From: an uncultured Allosphingosinicella sp.
GTDB lineage: Bacteria > Pseudomonadota > Alphaproteobacteria > Sphingomonadales > Sphingomonadaceae
Direction of reading: 5' to 3'
Assembly (NCBI GenBank): GCA_934539295.1
Contig: CAKTCN010000006.1
Span: forward strand, 1 to 64,000
Length of the DNA: 64,000 nucleotides
Shown here: positions 9,755 through 18,953 of the stretch, in pieces
Position numbering within the stretch: the stretch's first letter is position 1
Layout of the letters: each line of letters starts with the position of its first letter
Made by a program: the position numbers and the translations under genes
Notes under the pieces: model-generated
The model's database searches: none
Told to the model about the DNA's origin: nothing
Seen by the model: only the letters and a program-made list of their open reading frames with translations

Positions 9755-10957
9755 ATGCTGCTGATGGCGGCGGCGATGATCGCGACTGCGCAGCCGACGC
9801 TGCGTTTCGACCTGGGCCCGGCAAAGCCCGTGCCGGGCCGGACGGCAGTCGCCATCGACAAGGCCTATGAGGCAGGCGGCTATGGCTACGAGCCGCAGCG
9901 GCGCGGGGGCGAGTTCCTGTTCTCCGCCGCGGTGCCCGAAGGCAATTACCGCGTCACGGTGAAGGCCGGCGGCCGCACCACGATCAAGGCGGAAAGCCGC
10001 CGCCTGATGGGGAGCGAGATCAACACGCGCGCCGGCCGCTACGAAACCGTCAGCTTCGTCGTGAACGTACGCACGTCCTATCTCACGCCGCCGCCCGCCA
10101 ATGCGCCCGGCGGCACGCAGGTGAAGCTCAAGCCGCGCGAGGTCGGCAGCTATACGTGGGACGACAAGCTGACGCTCGAGTTCCTGGGCGATCCCAAGGT
10201 CGCCTCGATCGACATCGAGCCCGTCGACGTGCCCACCATCTACCTCGCGGGGGACTCGACCGTCACGGACCAGCAGGCGGAGCCGGCGGCAAGCTGGGGC
10301 CAGATGTTCACCGCGCTGATGCAGCCCAGCATCGCGGTCGCCAACCATGCGGAATCGGGCGAGACGCTGAAGTCGTTCACCACCGAGCTGCGCCTCGACA
10401 AGATGCTGTCGCGCATGAAGGCGGGCGACTGGCTGCTGATCCAATTCGGCCATAACGACCAGAAATCGCAATGGCCGCAAACCTATGCCGATCCGGCGGT
10501 GACCTACCCCGCCTGGCTGCGCACCTTCATCGCCGAGGCGACGCGGCGCGGCGCCCATCCGGTGCTGGTGACCTCGCCCGAACGGCGCAATTTCAAGGAC
10601 GGGCGGATCACGCCGTCGCTGCATGAATATGCAGAGGCCATGCGCAAGGTGGCGCGTGAGGATGGCGTGCCGCTGATCGACCTCCAGCCCGACACAGTCG
10701 CCCTTTACGAAGCACTGGGACCGGAACGCTCCCCTGCCTTGTTCAACGACGGCGGCGCCGACAAGACGCACCACAATAATGCCGGCGCCTGGTTTCTCGC
10801 CCGCGCGGTTGCGGCCGGAGCGGCGAAGGCGGTGCCGGATCTTGCCGCCCACATCCGACCCGAATGGCGCAGCTTCGATCCGGCTCGGGCGAACATGGAC
10901 GAGACCAGGATCGCACCCAGCATCGTTGCCAGCGCGGAGCGGCCGGCAGGCAGCTGA
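9755..10957 (+). CDS. Rhamnogalacturonan acetylesterase, CE12 (SGNH hydrolase)
   Basis: 400 residues with a short signal peptide, an N-terminal beta-sandwich of about 150 residues, then an SGNH hydrolase. Block I is LAGDST with the nucleophile S168, block III is FGHNDQK, and block V is DKTHHNN carrying the Asp/His of the triad. This two-domain arrangement is that of CE12 pectin/RG acetylesterases such as YxiM/RhgT relatives. It removes acetyl groups from galacturonate in RG-I so that the lyases can act. Start lies four bases after the PL11 stop, so the two are translated as a unit. Confidence 0.9.
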   Translation: MLLMAAAMIATAQPTLRFDLGPAKPVPGRTAVAIDKAYEAGGYGYEPQRRGGEFLFSAAVPEGNYRVTVKAGGRTTIKAESRRLMGSEINTRAGRYETVSFVVNVRTSYLTPPPANAPGGTQVKLKPREVGSYTWDDKLTLEFLGDPKVASIDIEPVDVPTIYLAGDSTVTDQQAEPAASWGQMFTALMQPSIAVANHAESGETLKSFTTELRLDKMLSRMKAGDWLLIQFGHNDQKSQWPQTYADPAVTYPAWLRTFIAEATRRGAHPVLVTSPERRNFKDGRITPSLHEYAEAMRKVAREDGVPLIDLQPDTVALYEALGPERSPALFNDGGADKTHHNNAGAWFLARAVAAGAAKAVPDLAAHIRPEWRSFDPARANMDETRIAPSIVASAERPAGS

Positions 10958-11004
10958 AGCAGGCGTCGTGCACGCGAACACGGCCGGTTATAAACAGGAG
11001 CAGT

Positions 11005-11033
11005 TTGACGGATATCGCCCCATCGCCTATCCA
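11005..11033 (+). promoter_or_regulatory. Possible sigma-70-like promoter before rhaM
   Basis: TTGACG and TATCCA are separated by 17 bases, about 44 bases before the rhaM start, in the only sizeable gap (119 bases) of this + strand gene run. The -10 match is weak, so this is a suggestion based on spacing alone. Confidence 0.3.
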
Positions 11034-11076
11034 GATGCTGCACGAACGTCCCACATAGTGGACACGCAGGAGAGAC

Positions 11077-11394
11077 ATGGCGAACAGTCACGCATTCCGC
11101 ATGCAGCTCAAACCCGGCATGGTCGACGAGTATAAGGCTCGCCACGACGCCATCTGGCCCGAGCTTGCCACCCTGCTGCACGAAAGCGGCATCCGCGATT
11201 ACTCGATCTTTCTTGACGAGGAGACGCTGTCGCTCTTCGCGGTGCTGAAGCTCACCGAAGAGAATAATCGCGACGCGCTGCCGGACCATCCGGTCATGCG
11301 CCGCTGGTGGGATCATATGGCCCCGCTGATGGAAGTGGAGCCGGACAACAAGCCCAAGGAATGGTCCCTCAAGCCGGTATTCTATCTCCCATGA
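11077..11394 (+). CDS. rhaM: L-rhamnose mutarotase
   Basis: 105 residues, the usual RhaM length, with the family pattern of MQLKPGMVDEYKARHDAIWPEL near the N-terminus, IRDYSIFLDE, and a Trp-rich stretch MRRWWDHMAPLME. It interconverts alpha- and beta-L-rhamnopyranose in the cytoplasm. GGAGAG lies seven bases before the ATG. Its TGA overlaps the first of four consecutive ATG codons of the GH35 gene, so the two are coupled. The presence of a rhamnose-specific mutarotase inside the locus supports RG-I as substrate, although rhamnose catabolic genes themselves are not in this window. Confidence 0.93.
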   Translation: MANSHAFRMQLKPGMVDEYKARHDAIWPELATLLHESGIRDYSIFLDEETLSLFAVLKLTEENNRDALPDHPVMRRWWDHMAPLMEVEPDNKPKEWSLKPVFYLP

Positions 11395-14300
11395 TGATGA
11401 TGCGCAAAGCCCTGCTCGCCGCCGCTGCGGCTACCCTCGTCCTTCCCTCGCAAGCGTTCGCGCAGGAGGCGAAGCCCACCGCAAATTTCAACGCACCGGT
11501 CAAGACGTTCGGCCGCGTCTCCTACGATGCGCGATCGCTGATGATCGACGGCAAGCGCCTGGTCGTCTGGTCGAGCGAGATGCACCATTTCCGCCTGCCC
11601 TCGCCCGATCTGTGGCGCGACGTGCTGCAGAAGATGAAGGCCAGCGGCTTCAACACCGTCGCCCTCTATTTCGACTGGGGTTTTCACAGCCCGAAGAAGG
11701 GCGTGTACGATTTCTCGGGCGTGCGCGACATCGACCTGATGCTGACCATGGCGAAGGAGGAAGGCCTCTACGTCATGACCCGCGCGGGGCCTTATGTGAA
11801 TGCGGAGCTGACCCGCGGCGGGTTCCCCGGCTGGTTGGTCAACCAGCGCGCCCGCGCCCGCACCGACGATCCCGATTACATGGCGGCCGCCGACGAATGG
11901 CTGACGGAGATCCACAAGATCATCGTCAAGCACCAGATCAACGGCGACGGCAAGGGCAATAGCGGCAACGTCATCCTGCACCAGATCGAGAACGAACTGG
12001 CGCTGACGACGCCGGCGCAGCGCCGCTACATGGACCATCTCTACGCCAAGGCACGCGGGGACGGGATCAACGTGCCGATCTTCCACAACGACCAGGGCCG
12101 CAACGGTTATTGGGTGCCGGAGGATTCGCCCGTCGAGAAGACGGTGAAGGGTCCGAACGACATGTATGCGTTCGACGGCTATCCCGGCGGCACCTGCACC
12201 GTAACGGGCCAGCCGACGCGCGGCGTGGCGGCACCCGATTGGGGCTATTACGGCACTGGCGGTGCACGCGGCGGCGCATCGGCATCGCCCAACACGCCCG
12301 GCTTCGCGGCCGAATTCGGCGGCGGCTGGTTCGATTATTGGGGCTCCAACGGCGGCTACGAATGCAACGCGGTCCAGCGCGGCAAACGTTTCCAGCGCGT
12401 CTTCTACGGCACCAACATTGCCAACGGCATCTACATCCAGAGCTTCTACATGGGCTTTGGCGGCACCAGCTGGGGCTGGCTGCCGGCGCCGGTGGTGTTC
12501 ACCAGCTACGATTATGGCGCGGCCATTTCCGAAACGCGCGAAGTGCGTGAAAAGGCCGAGGAGCTGAAGCAGCTCGGCGGCCTGATCCACGCCGTGCCCG
12601 ACCTTGCCGGCATGATCCCGGCCGGTCCGGTCGAGATCAGCGTGCCCAACATCCAGGTCTATCATAACAAGAGCCCGGAAACCGACGCGCGCTTCCTGTT
12701 CGTCACGCACAAGCCGTCCAACGGCCAGACGCAGGACCGCTTCACCTTCACCGCCAACCTGCCCGACGGCCGCTACACGCTGCCGATGGAGCTGAACGGT
12801 TTCGACGCCAAGTGGCTGGTCGCGGGCGTGAACCTGGGCGGACAGCGGCTGGTCTACTCGACATCCGAACTGCAGACGGCGATGAAGCATGGCGCCGGCG
12901 ACCTGATCCTGCTCTACGGCCGCGCCGGCGAGCAGGGCGAGACCGTGCTCCGCTTCGCCAGCCAGCCGAATGTGCAGCCGGCCGACGGCGTCAGCTCCAC
13001 CTTCGACGCGGCCACCGGCGACCTGCGCCTCAGCTACGCGCATCGGGGCTTGAAGCAAGTGCGGATCAGTGGCGGCGGGCGCCCTGCCCTTACCCTGCTG
13101 ATCGGCGACGAGGCCGAGGGTACGAAGTTCTGGCGGCAGGACACGGCGGCCGGCCCCGTGCTGGTGCGCGGTCCGGCGCTGGTGCGCACGGCGAAGGTCA
13201 ACGGCTCGACGCTGACGCTGACCGGCGACACAAGAGCGGAGACCCCGCTCGAATGGTGGGGCCCTGCCAAGCTGACGCGTGCGACGTGGAACGGCGCGAG
13301 CGTGGCCAGCCGCGCGGATGCGGCCGGCCAGCGCGTCGCCACGCGCGCACTTGCCGGCCCGGTCGCCTACACGCCGCCCGCACTGACGGCCTGGCGTGTG
13401 TCGCAGGCCTCGCCGGAAACCGCGCCCGGATTCGACGATTCCCAGTGGCAGGCGATCGACAACCGCGCTTATGCGAGCACCACGGCGCGTGCGGACGGCC
13501 AGCCCAACATGCTGATGGACGCCTATGGCTTCCACGAAGGCGATGTCTGGTATCGCGGCCGCTTCACCGGCACGGCCGACGCACAGCGCATCCGCATCCA
13601 CTATGGCGCGGGCGGCGCCGGCATGCTCCAGCTGTTCCTGGACGGCAAGCTGGTCGGGCAGAATGAGATACCGGGCGGCCTCCCCCGTCCGATCACCACC
13701 GGCGTAGCGGAGTTCGCCTTGCCTGACGCCGCAAGCGCACCCGGCGAGCATGTGCTGGCCGTGATGGTCCGCAACAACGGTCATAATTGGGACCTCGACG
13801 CCGACGATTTCCACAAGGAAGCGCGCGGCATCGTCTCGGCATCGGTCGAGCCGGTGGCGGGTTCCAGCTTCTCCGTGCCCGTGTCCTGGCGCATCCAGGG
13901 CCGCAAGGGCGGCGAGGACATCACCGATCCGGTGCGCGGCGTGCCCAACAATGGCGGCCTCCATGGCGAGGGCGAAGGCTGGCACCTGCCCGGCTTCAAC
14001 GACCGTGGCTGGACGCAGGCGAGCGTGCCGTCGGCGCAGGCGGCGGAAGGCACGAGCTGGTACCGCACCAGCTTCGACCTCGACGTGCCGAAGGGTCAGG
14101 ACGCCACGATCGGCATCGCGTTCGGCGACACGACCAAGCCGCGCTCCGAAAAGGCCTATCGCGTGCTGATCTTCGTCAACGGCTGGCACATGGGGCAGTT
14201 CATCGCCCATGTCGGCCCGCAGCGCGTCTTCCCCGTGCCGGAGGGTATCCTCAACCATCGCGGCCGCAACAGCATCGCGCTGGCGGTCACGTCGGACGGC

Positions 14301-14411
14301 GCGCCGGGCAATGCGCTGGAGGAGGTCAAGCTCGTCACCATGCGCAACGTCAAGGGCGGCCTGCCCGTCCGCATGGTCGCCGCGCCCGCCCGACCCGACG
14401 AGCTCAAGTGA
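11391..14411 (+). CDS. Secreted beta-galactosidase, GH35 family
   Basis: 1006 residues starting MMMMRKALLAAAAATLVLPSQAFAQ-like: four in-frame ATG codons in tandem precede a signal peptide. The catalytic (beta/alpha)8 domain has GH35 motifs: GKRLVVWSSEMHHFRLP, FNTVALYFDWGFHSPKKG, GPYVNAEL and the acid/base-containing HQIENEL. Beta-sandwich domains, including galactose-binding-like jelly rolls, fill the C-terminal half. It probably trims beta-1,4-galactan or arabinogalactan oligosaccharides made by the neighbouring GH53. The first ATG overlaps the rhaM stop and its own TGA overlaps the GTG of the esterase. Confidence 0.9.
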   Translation: MMMMRKALLAAAAATLVLPSQAFAQEAKPTANFNAPVKTFGRVSYDARSLMIDGKRLVVWSSEMHHFRLPSPDLWRDVLQKMKASGFNTVALYFDWGFHSPKKGVYDFSGVRDIDLMLTMAKEEGLYVMTRAGPYVNAELTRGGFPGWLVNQRARARTDDPDYMAAADEWLTEIHKIIVKHQINGDGKGNSGNVILHQIENELALTTPAQRRYMDHLYAKARGDGINVPIFHNDQGRNGYWVPEDSPVEKTVKGPNDMYAFDGYPGGTCTVTGQPTRGVAAPDWGYYGTGGARGGASASPNTPGFAAEFGGGWFDYWGSNGGYECNAVQRGKRFQRVFYGTNIANGIYIQSFYMGFGGTSWGWLPAPVVFTSYDYGAAISETREVREKAEELKQLGGLIHAVPDLAGMIPAGPVEISVPNIQVYHNKSPETDARFLFVTHKPSNGQTQDRFTFTANLPDGRYTLPMELNGFDAKWLVAGVNLGGQRLVYSTSELQTAMKHGAGDLILLYGRAGEQGETVLRFASQPNVQPADGVSSTFDAATGDLRLSYAHRGLKQVRISGGGRPALTLLIGDEAEGTKFWRQDTAAGPVLVRGPALVRTAKVNGSTLTLTGDTRAETPLEWWGPAKLTRATWNGASVASRADAAGQRVATRALAGPVAYTPPALTAWRVSQASPETAPGFDDSQWQAIDNRAYASTTARADGQPNMLMDAYGFHEGDVWYRGRFTGTADAQRIRIHYGAGGAGMLQLFLDGKLVGQNEIPGGLPRPITTGVAEFALPDAASAPGEHVLAVMVRNNGHNWDLDADDFHKEARGIVSASVEPVAGSSFSVPVSWRIQGRKGGEDITDPVRGVPNNGGLHGEGEGWHLPGFNDRGWTQASVPSAQAAEGTSWYRTSFDLDVPKGQDATIGIAFGDTTKPRSEKAYRVLIFVNGWHMGQFIAHVGPQRVFPVPEGILNHRGRNSIALAVTSDGAPGNALEEVKLVTMRNVKGGLPVRMVAAPARPDELK

Positions 14412-15367
14412 GCGACGCGTTCCACCTCGATCGCCGCACTCTGCTGGTCGCGGGTGCGGCGGCGAGCGTCGCCGGTCCGGCTTTTGCTGCGGCGGCGCCG
14501 GTGGAACGCTTTCCCATCTGGCCTGGACGCCCGCCCGGAGGCGAGGGCGTGACCGTACGCGACGAATGGGTGAAGCGTTCGCCCGACGGTCCGGCCGACG
14601 ACATCGCCTGGCCGCATGTCGCGACACCCATGCTGACCGTCGTTCCCGCGGCCAAGCCCAACGGCGCGGCCGTGCTGGTGGTGCCGGGCGGCGGCTACAC
14701 GCGGGTGGCGGTGGGCCGCGAAGGCGGGTCGATATCGCGCATGTTCGCCGCGCGCGGGATCACCGCGTTCGAATTGCTCTACCGGCTGCCGCACGACAAA
14801 TGGGCAGCCGGCCCGGACGCGCCATTGCAGGACGCGCAACGCGCGATGCGGGTGATCCGTGCGCGTGCGGCCAAGTGGGGCATCGATCCGAAGCGCGTTG
14901 CCGCCACGGGCTTTTCAGCGGGCGGGCATTTGACGGCGCGGCTCGGTAGCCGTGCCGGCGTTCAGACCTACACGCCGATCGATGCCGCGGACAGCCAGTC
15001 GGCGCGGCCAGCCGTGCTGGGCCTGTTCTTCCCGGTGATCACCATGCGCGGCGCCGATACGCACGGCCCGTCCAAGCGCGAGCTGCTCGGTGGCAACGAG
15101 ACGCCCGACTGGCTGGAGCGTTTCTCGGCCGAGGACCGCCTCCCCGCCGACATGCCGCCGACCTTCGTCGCCCATGCCGCCAACGATCCGAGCGTCAAGA
15201 TGGGCAACAGCCTCATCATGTTCTCGGCACTGCAAGCGGCCAAGGTCCCGTCCGAGCTGATGGTCTTCGAGCAAGGCGGCCATAACCTGCCGCTCACCGA
15301 AGCGGGCGGGCGGGCGCATCCCTGGCCGGACCTGTTCGAACGATTCGCACGGAACCACGGACTATGA
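14408..15367 (+). CDS. Exported alpha/beta-hydrolase, probable carbohydrate acetylesterase
   Basis: 319 residues from a GTG overlapping the GH35 stop (GTGA). The leader LDRRTLLVAGAAASVAGPAFA is twin-arginine-like. The hydrolase has a VVPGGGY oxyanion motif, the nucleophile S170 in GFSAGG, an Asp in HAANDPS and the His in EQGGHNLPL. These fit the family of bacterial acetylxylan-esterase-like alpha/beta-hydrolases often found in polysaccharide loci. In this pectin context it may remove acetyl groups from RG-I or galactan; the exact carbohydrate esterase family is not certain from sequence alone. Confidence 0.82.
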   Translation: MSDAFHLDRRTLLVAGAAASVAGPAFAAAAPVERFPIWPGRPPGGEGVTVRDEWVKRSPDGPADDIAWPHVATPMLTVVPAAKPNGAAVLVVPGGGYTRVAVGREGGSISRMFAARGITAFELLYRLPHDKWAAGPDAPLQDAQRAMRVIRARAAKWGIDPKRVAATGFSAGGHLTARLGSRAGVQTYTPIDAADSQSARPAVLGLFFPVITMRGADTHGPSKRELLGGNETPDWLERFSAEDRLPADMPPTFVAHAANDPSVKMGNSLIMFSALQAAKVPSELMVFEQGGHNLPLTEAGGRAHPWPDLFERFARNHGL

Positions 15368-16572
15368 GCTTCACCCTCTCCCGCCGCGACATCGGGCGCG
15401 GACTTGGCGCGGCCGCACTCGCGGGCATTGTGCCCGCACCGGCTGCGGCAAAGACCGGTGCCCGCCCTTGGCCCTACCTGATCGGCGCGGACGTGTCGTG
15501 GATCCCCGAGGACGAGTTCGTCGGCGCGACCTATTTCGAGGACGGCGTACAGCGTGATCCGCTCGCCATCTTCAAGGATGCGGGCTTCAACGCGATCAAG
15601 CTGCGCCACTTCGTCGACCCGGCCAACGGTTATTCCAAGGGCAAGCCCGGCGGGCCGTGGTGCGGGATCGAGGAGAATATCAGGTTCGCCAAGCGCGTGA
15701 AGGCAGCCGGCCTGCACCTGTCGATCACGCTTCATTATTCGGATACCTGGGCCGATCCGCAGCACCAGAACAAGCCCGCCGCCTGGGCCGACCTGCCCTT
15801 CGCCAGGCTGGTCGATGCGGTCCACCGCCATACCGAGGAGAGCCTCGGCGCGATGAAGGCAGCGGGCGTCGCGCCCGACCTCGTCATCCTGGGCAATGAG
15901 ACCACGTTCGGCACCTTGTGGCCTGAAGGGCGCGTGCCGCTCACCATTCCGACCGGCAATCCGGTGACGGACAAGGAGCATATGACCGCGCCGGGCGCCG
16001 GCGGCTATGACCGCTTCGCCGCCTTGCTGAAGGCCGGGATCGCCGCATCACGCGCGCAGCTTGCCGCCGCGCCAATCGCGCTGCACAACCATCTTGGCCG
16101 GCACTGGCCGATCGTGCAGCACTGGACCGACAGCCTGCTGCAGCGCGGCGTCGTGTTCGATGCGCTCGGCTTCTCCTGCTACCAGCAGCAGGCGCAGGGC
16201 GATTGGGAACGGACCTTCGCGGAGTTCAGCCGCCGCTATCCCGACCATGGCTTCTTCGCGATCGAATATTCGTCGCGCAAACGCTATGTGAACGACCTCG
16301 TTCACGCCCACCCGAACGGCTGGGGCAGCTTCATCTGGGAGCCGACCCGGCACCAGGAAGCGATCTTCCTCAAGGACGGCGTGAGCGCGGGCGAAGGCCC
16401 CCGCCCCGACCTCCTCTCGCAAGGTCTCAACGCGGCCGAGGCGCCCGGCGCCACGCCCGCCGCGCCTCAGCCATCGCCCGAACGGCGCCGCCGCGACCAT
16501 GGCGGCCGCTACGATGCCGACCCGCAGTTCCTTGCCCTGTATCGCCGGATGGCGCAGGATTATGGACTGTAG
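15364..16572 (+). CDS. Arabinogalactan endo-beta-1,4-galactanase, GH53
   Basis: 402 residues. The start ATG overlaps the preceding stop (ATGA). LSRRDIGRGLGAAALAG is a Tat-type leader. GH53 features: LIGADVSWIPEDE, ITLHYSDTWADPQHQ, acid/base E179 in ILGNET and nucleophile E301 in FFAIEYSS. It cleaves beta-1,4-galactan side chains of RG-I into galacto-oligosaccharides. A charged Pro/Arg-rich insertion near residues 345-385 (APGATPAAPQPSPERRRR) interrupts the C-terminal part and is probably a surface loop. Product handling by the adjacent GH35 is the obvious partner reaction. Confidence 0.93.
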   Translation: MSFTLSRRDIGRGLGAAALAGIVPAPAAAKTGARPWPYLIGADVSWIPEDEFVGATYFEDGVQRDPLAIFKDAGFNAIKLRHFVDPANGYSKGKPGGPWCGIEENIRFAKRVKAAGLHLSITLHYSDTWADPQHQNKPAAWADLPFARLVDAVHRHTEESLGAMKAAGVAPDLVILGNETTFGTLWPEGRVPLTIPTGNPVTDKEHMTAPGAGGYDRFAALLKAGIAASRAQLAAAPIALHNHLGRHWPIVQHWTDSLLQRGVVFDALGFSCYQQQAQGDWERTFAEFSRRYPDHGFFAIEYSSRKRYVNDLVHAHPNGWGSFIWEPTRHQEAIFLKDGVSAGEGPRPDLLSQGLNAAEAPGATPAAPQPSPERRRRDHGGRYDADPQFLALYRRMAQDYGL

Positions 16573-16586
16573 ACGGAGGGGCGACG

Positions 16587-18932
16587 ATGTTCACGCGGCG
16601 GGAAACCTTGGCTGCCGCAGGCGCTGCGACCGCGCTTGCCGCCGCACCATCCTGGGCTCAGGGCAGTGGCGACACGCCCTCCCCGCTGACGCTGTGGTAT
16701 GACAAGCCCGCCACCGAATGGGTAGAGGCGCTGCCGGTCGGCAACGGGCGCCTGGGCGGCATGGTGTTCGGCGGCATCGCGACCGAGCGCATCCCGCTTA
16801 ACGAAGACACCTTCTTCTCCGGCCGGCCTTATGACAGCCTCAACCCCGAGGCCGCTGCGGCTTTGCCCGAGGTGCGCCGGCTGATCTTCGAGGAGCGCTA
16901 TGCCGAGGCGGAGGCGCTGGCCGACGCGAAGCTGATGGCCAAGCCGATCAAGCAGATGAGCTATCAGCCGATCGGCGACCTCGTCATGCTGTTCCCCGCG
17001 CTGGCCGATGCGCGCGATTACCGGCGCGAGCTCGACCTGTACGGCGCGGTCGCCCGCACCCGCTTCCGGGTCGGCACCTCCACGCACCTGCGCGAAGTGA
17101 TTGCGTCCGCCCCCGACCAGGTCATCGCCGTCCGGCTCAGCTGCGACGGCAAGGGCGACATCAGCACCACCATCGCCCTTACCACGCCGCAGGCATCGGA
17201 GGTGCGGCGCGTGGCGCCCGACACCCTGCTGATGACCGGCATCGGGCCTGCCGCGCGCGGCATCGAAGGCGGCATCCGCTTCGCCACCCGCGTCAAGCTG
17301 GTCCACGACGGCGGCCAACTGGTCCAGCAAGGCGACAGCTTCTACGTGCAGGGCGCGCGCGAGGTGCTGCTGCTGATCGCGATGGCGACCAGTTACCGCG
17401 GACCCACCGACATCGGCGGCGACCCGGAGGCGCTCACGGCCGCCACGCTGACGGCGGTCGGCCACAAGGGCTGGGAGCGGATCCTGGCCGACCACCAGGC
17501 CGATCACCGCCGCCTGTTCCGCAATTGCGCGCTCAACCTCGGCACCAGCCCGGCGGCGCGCCTCGCGACCGACGAGCGGGTGAAGCGCTCCGCCGAACTC
17601 GACGACCCGGCGCTGGCCGCGCTCTATCACCAATATGGCCGCTACCTGCTGATCGCCTCGTCACGCCCCGGCACCCAGCCCGCGAACCTGCAGGGCATCT
17701 GGAACGAGAAGCCCAACCCGGCCTGGGAGTCCAAGTGGACGATCAACATCAACACCGAGATGAACTATTGGCCGGCCGACATGACAGGCCTCGGCGAATG
17801 CGTCGAACCGCTGCTGCGCATGGTCAAGGACCTGTCGGTGAGCGGTGCCCGCACCGCACGGGCGATGTACGGCGCCGACGGCTGGGTCGCGCATCATAAT
17901 ACCGACATCTTCCGCCAGACCACGCCGATCGACGGCGCCAAATATGGGGTGTGGCCGATGGGTGGCGCCTGGTTGCTCCAGAACCTCTGGGATCATTGGG
18001 ACTATAGCCGCGACCGCGCCTTCCTCGCCGAGCTCTACCCGCTGATGACGGGCGCGTGCCGTTTCTACCTCGACACGCTCCAGACGCATCCGCGCACCGG
18101 CGAGCTGGTCACCAATCCCTCGCTCAGTCCCGAGAACCGCCATCCGCGCGGCGCCTCTCTCGCTGCTGGGCCGGCGATGGACAACCAGCTGCTGCGCGAC
18201 CTGTTCGGCCGCACCGCTATCGCCTCGCGCCTGCTCTCGCGCGACGCCGACCTGCGCCGCCGCATCCTCGCCGCCCGTGCGCGCCTGCCCCGGGACAAGG
18301 TCGGCGCCCAAGGCCAGTTGCAGGAGTGGATGGACGATTGGGACGGCGAGGCGCCCGAGCCGGCGCACCGCCATGTCAGCCACCTCTACGGCGTCTACCC
18401 AAGCGAGCAGATCGACCCGATCGACACGCCTGCGCTCGCCGATGCCGCGCGCCGCACGCTCGACCTGCGCGGCGACGACGCGACGGGGTGGAGCATCGGC
18501 TGGAAGCTCAACCTTTGGGCCAAGCTCGGCGACGGCGAACGTGCCCACAAGATCCTGCGCATGCTGCTGGAGCCGCGGCGCACCTACCCCAACATGTTCG
18601 ACGCGCACCCGCCGTTCCAGATCGACGGCAATTTCGCAGGGACCGCCGGCATCACCCAGATGCTGGTCCAGAGCCATGCCGGGCGCGTGCTGCTGCTGCC
18701 GGCTCTCCCCAAGGCATGGCCCCGCGGCAGCATCAGCGGCGTGCGCGTACGCGGCGGCGGCGTGATCGACCTTGCATGGGATGCCGGCGGGCTCGTATCG
18801 GCACGGATCGGTGCGCCGCAGGGCGGGCGATTCCGCGTCCACCATGCCGGCCAGCAGATCGCGCTCAACATTCCCAAAGGCGCGGAGCGCCGCATCGAAC
18901 TCACCGGCACCGGCCGGCTGACCACCGCATAA
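16587..18932 (+). CDS. GH95 alpha-L-fucosidase / alpha-L-galactosidase
   Basis: 781 residues. The ATG preceded by GGAGGGG begins FTRRETLAAAGAATALAAAPSWA, a twin-arginine leader. GH95 motifs run through the protein: EALPVGNGRLGGMVFGG, NINTEMNYWPADMTGL, GWVAHHNTDIF, HRHVSHLYGVYPSEQI and the catalytic PPFQIDGNFAGTAGI near the C-terminus. The family hydrolyses alpha-1,2-L-fucosides, and some members prefer alpha-L-galactosides; specificity cannot be read here. Fucose or L-galactose caps occur on RG-I, RG-II and xyloglucan side chains. It lies 14 bases after GH53 and 21 before GH105, in the same run. Confidence 0.91.
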   Translation: MFTRRETLAAAGAATALAAAPSWAQGSGDTPSPLTLWYDKPATEWVEALPVGNGRLGGMVFGGIATERIPLNEDTFFSGRPYDSLNPEAAAALPEVRRLIFEERYAEAEALADAKLMAKPIKQMSYQPIGDLVMLFPALADARDYRRELDLYGAVARTRFRVGTSTHLREVIASAPDQVIAVRLSCDGKGDISTTIALTTPQASEVRRVAPDTLLMTGIGPAARGIEGGIRFATRVKLVHDGGQLVQQGDSFYVQGAREVLLLIAMATSYRGPTDIGGDPEALTAATLTAVGHKGWERILADHQADHRRLFRNCALNLGTSPAARLATDERVKRSAELDDPALAALYHQYGRYLLIASSRPGTQPANLQGIWNEKPNPAWESKWTININTEMNYWPADMTGLGECVEPLLRMVKDLSVSGARTARAMYGADGWVAHHNTDIFRQTTPIDGAKYGVWPMGGAWLLQNLWDHWDYSRDRAFLAELYPLMTGACRFYLDTLQTHPRTGELVTNPSLSPENRHPRGASLAAGPAMDNQLLRDLFGRTAIASRLLSRDADLRRRILAARARLPRDKVGAQGQLQEWMDDWDGEAPEPAHRHVSHLYGVYPSEQIDPIDTPALADAARRTLDLRGDDATGWSIGWKLNLWAKLGDGERAHKILRMLLEPRRTYPNMFDAHPPFQIDGNFAGTAGITQMLVQSHAGRVLLLPALPKAWPRGSISGVRVRGGGVIDLAWDAGGLVSARIGAPQGGRFRVHHAGQQIALNIPKGAERRIELTGTGRLTTA

Positions 18933-18953
18933 TTACCAACTGGAGTATTTCGA

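Noticed and set aside
11382-14627. 1081-residue minus-strand open frame across GH35
   Set aside because: Antisense to the GH35 enzyme; composition typical of a shadow frame.
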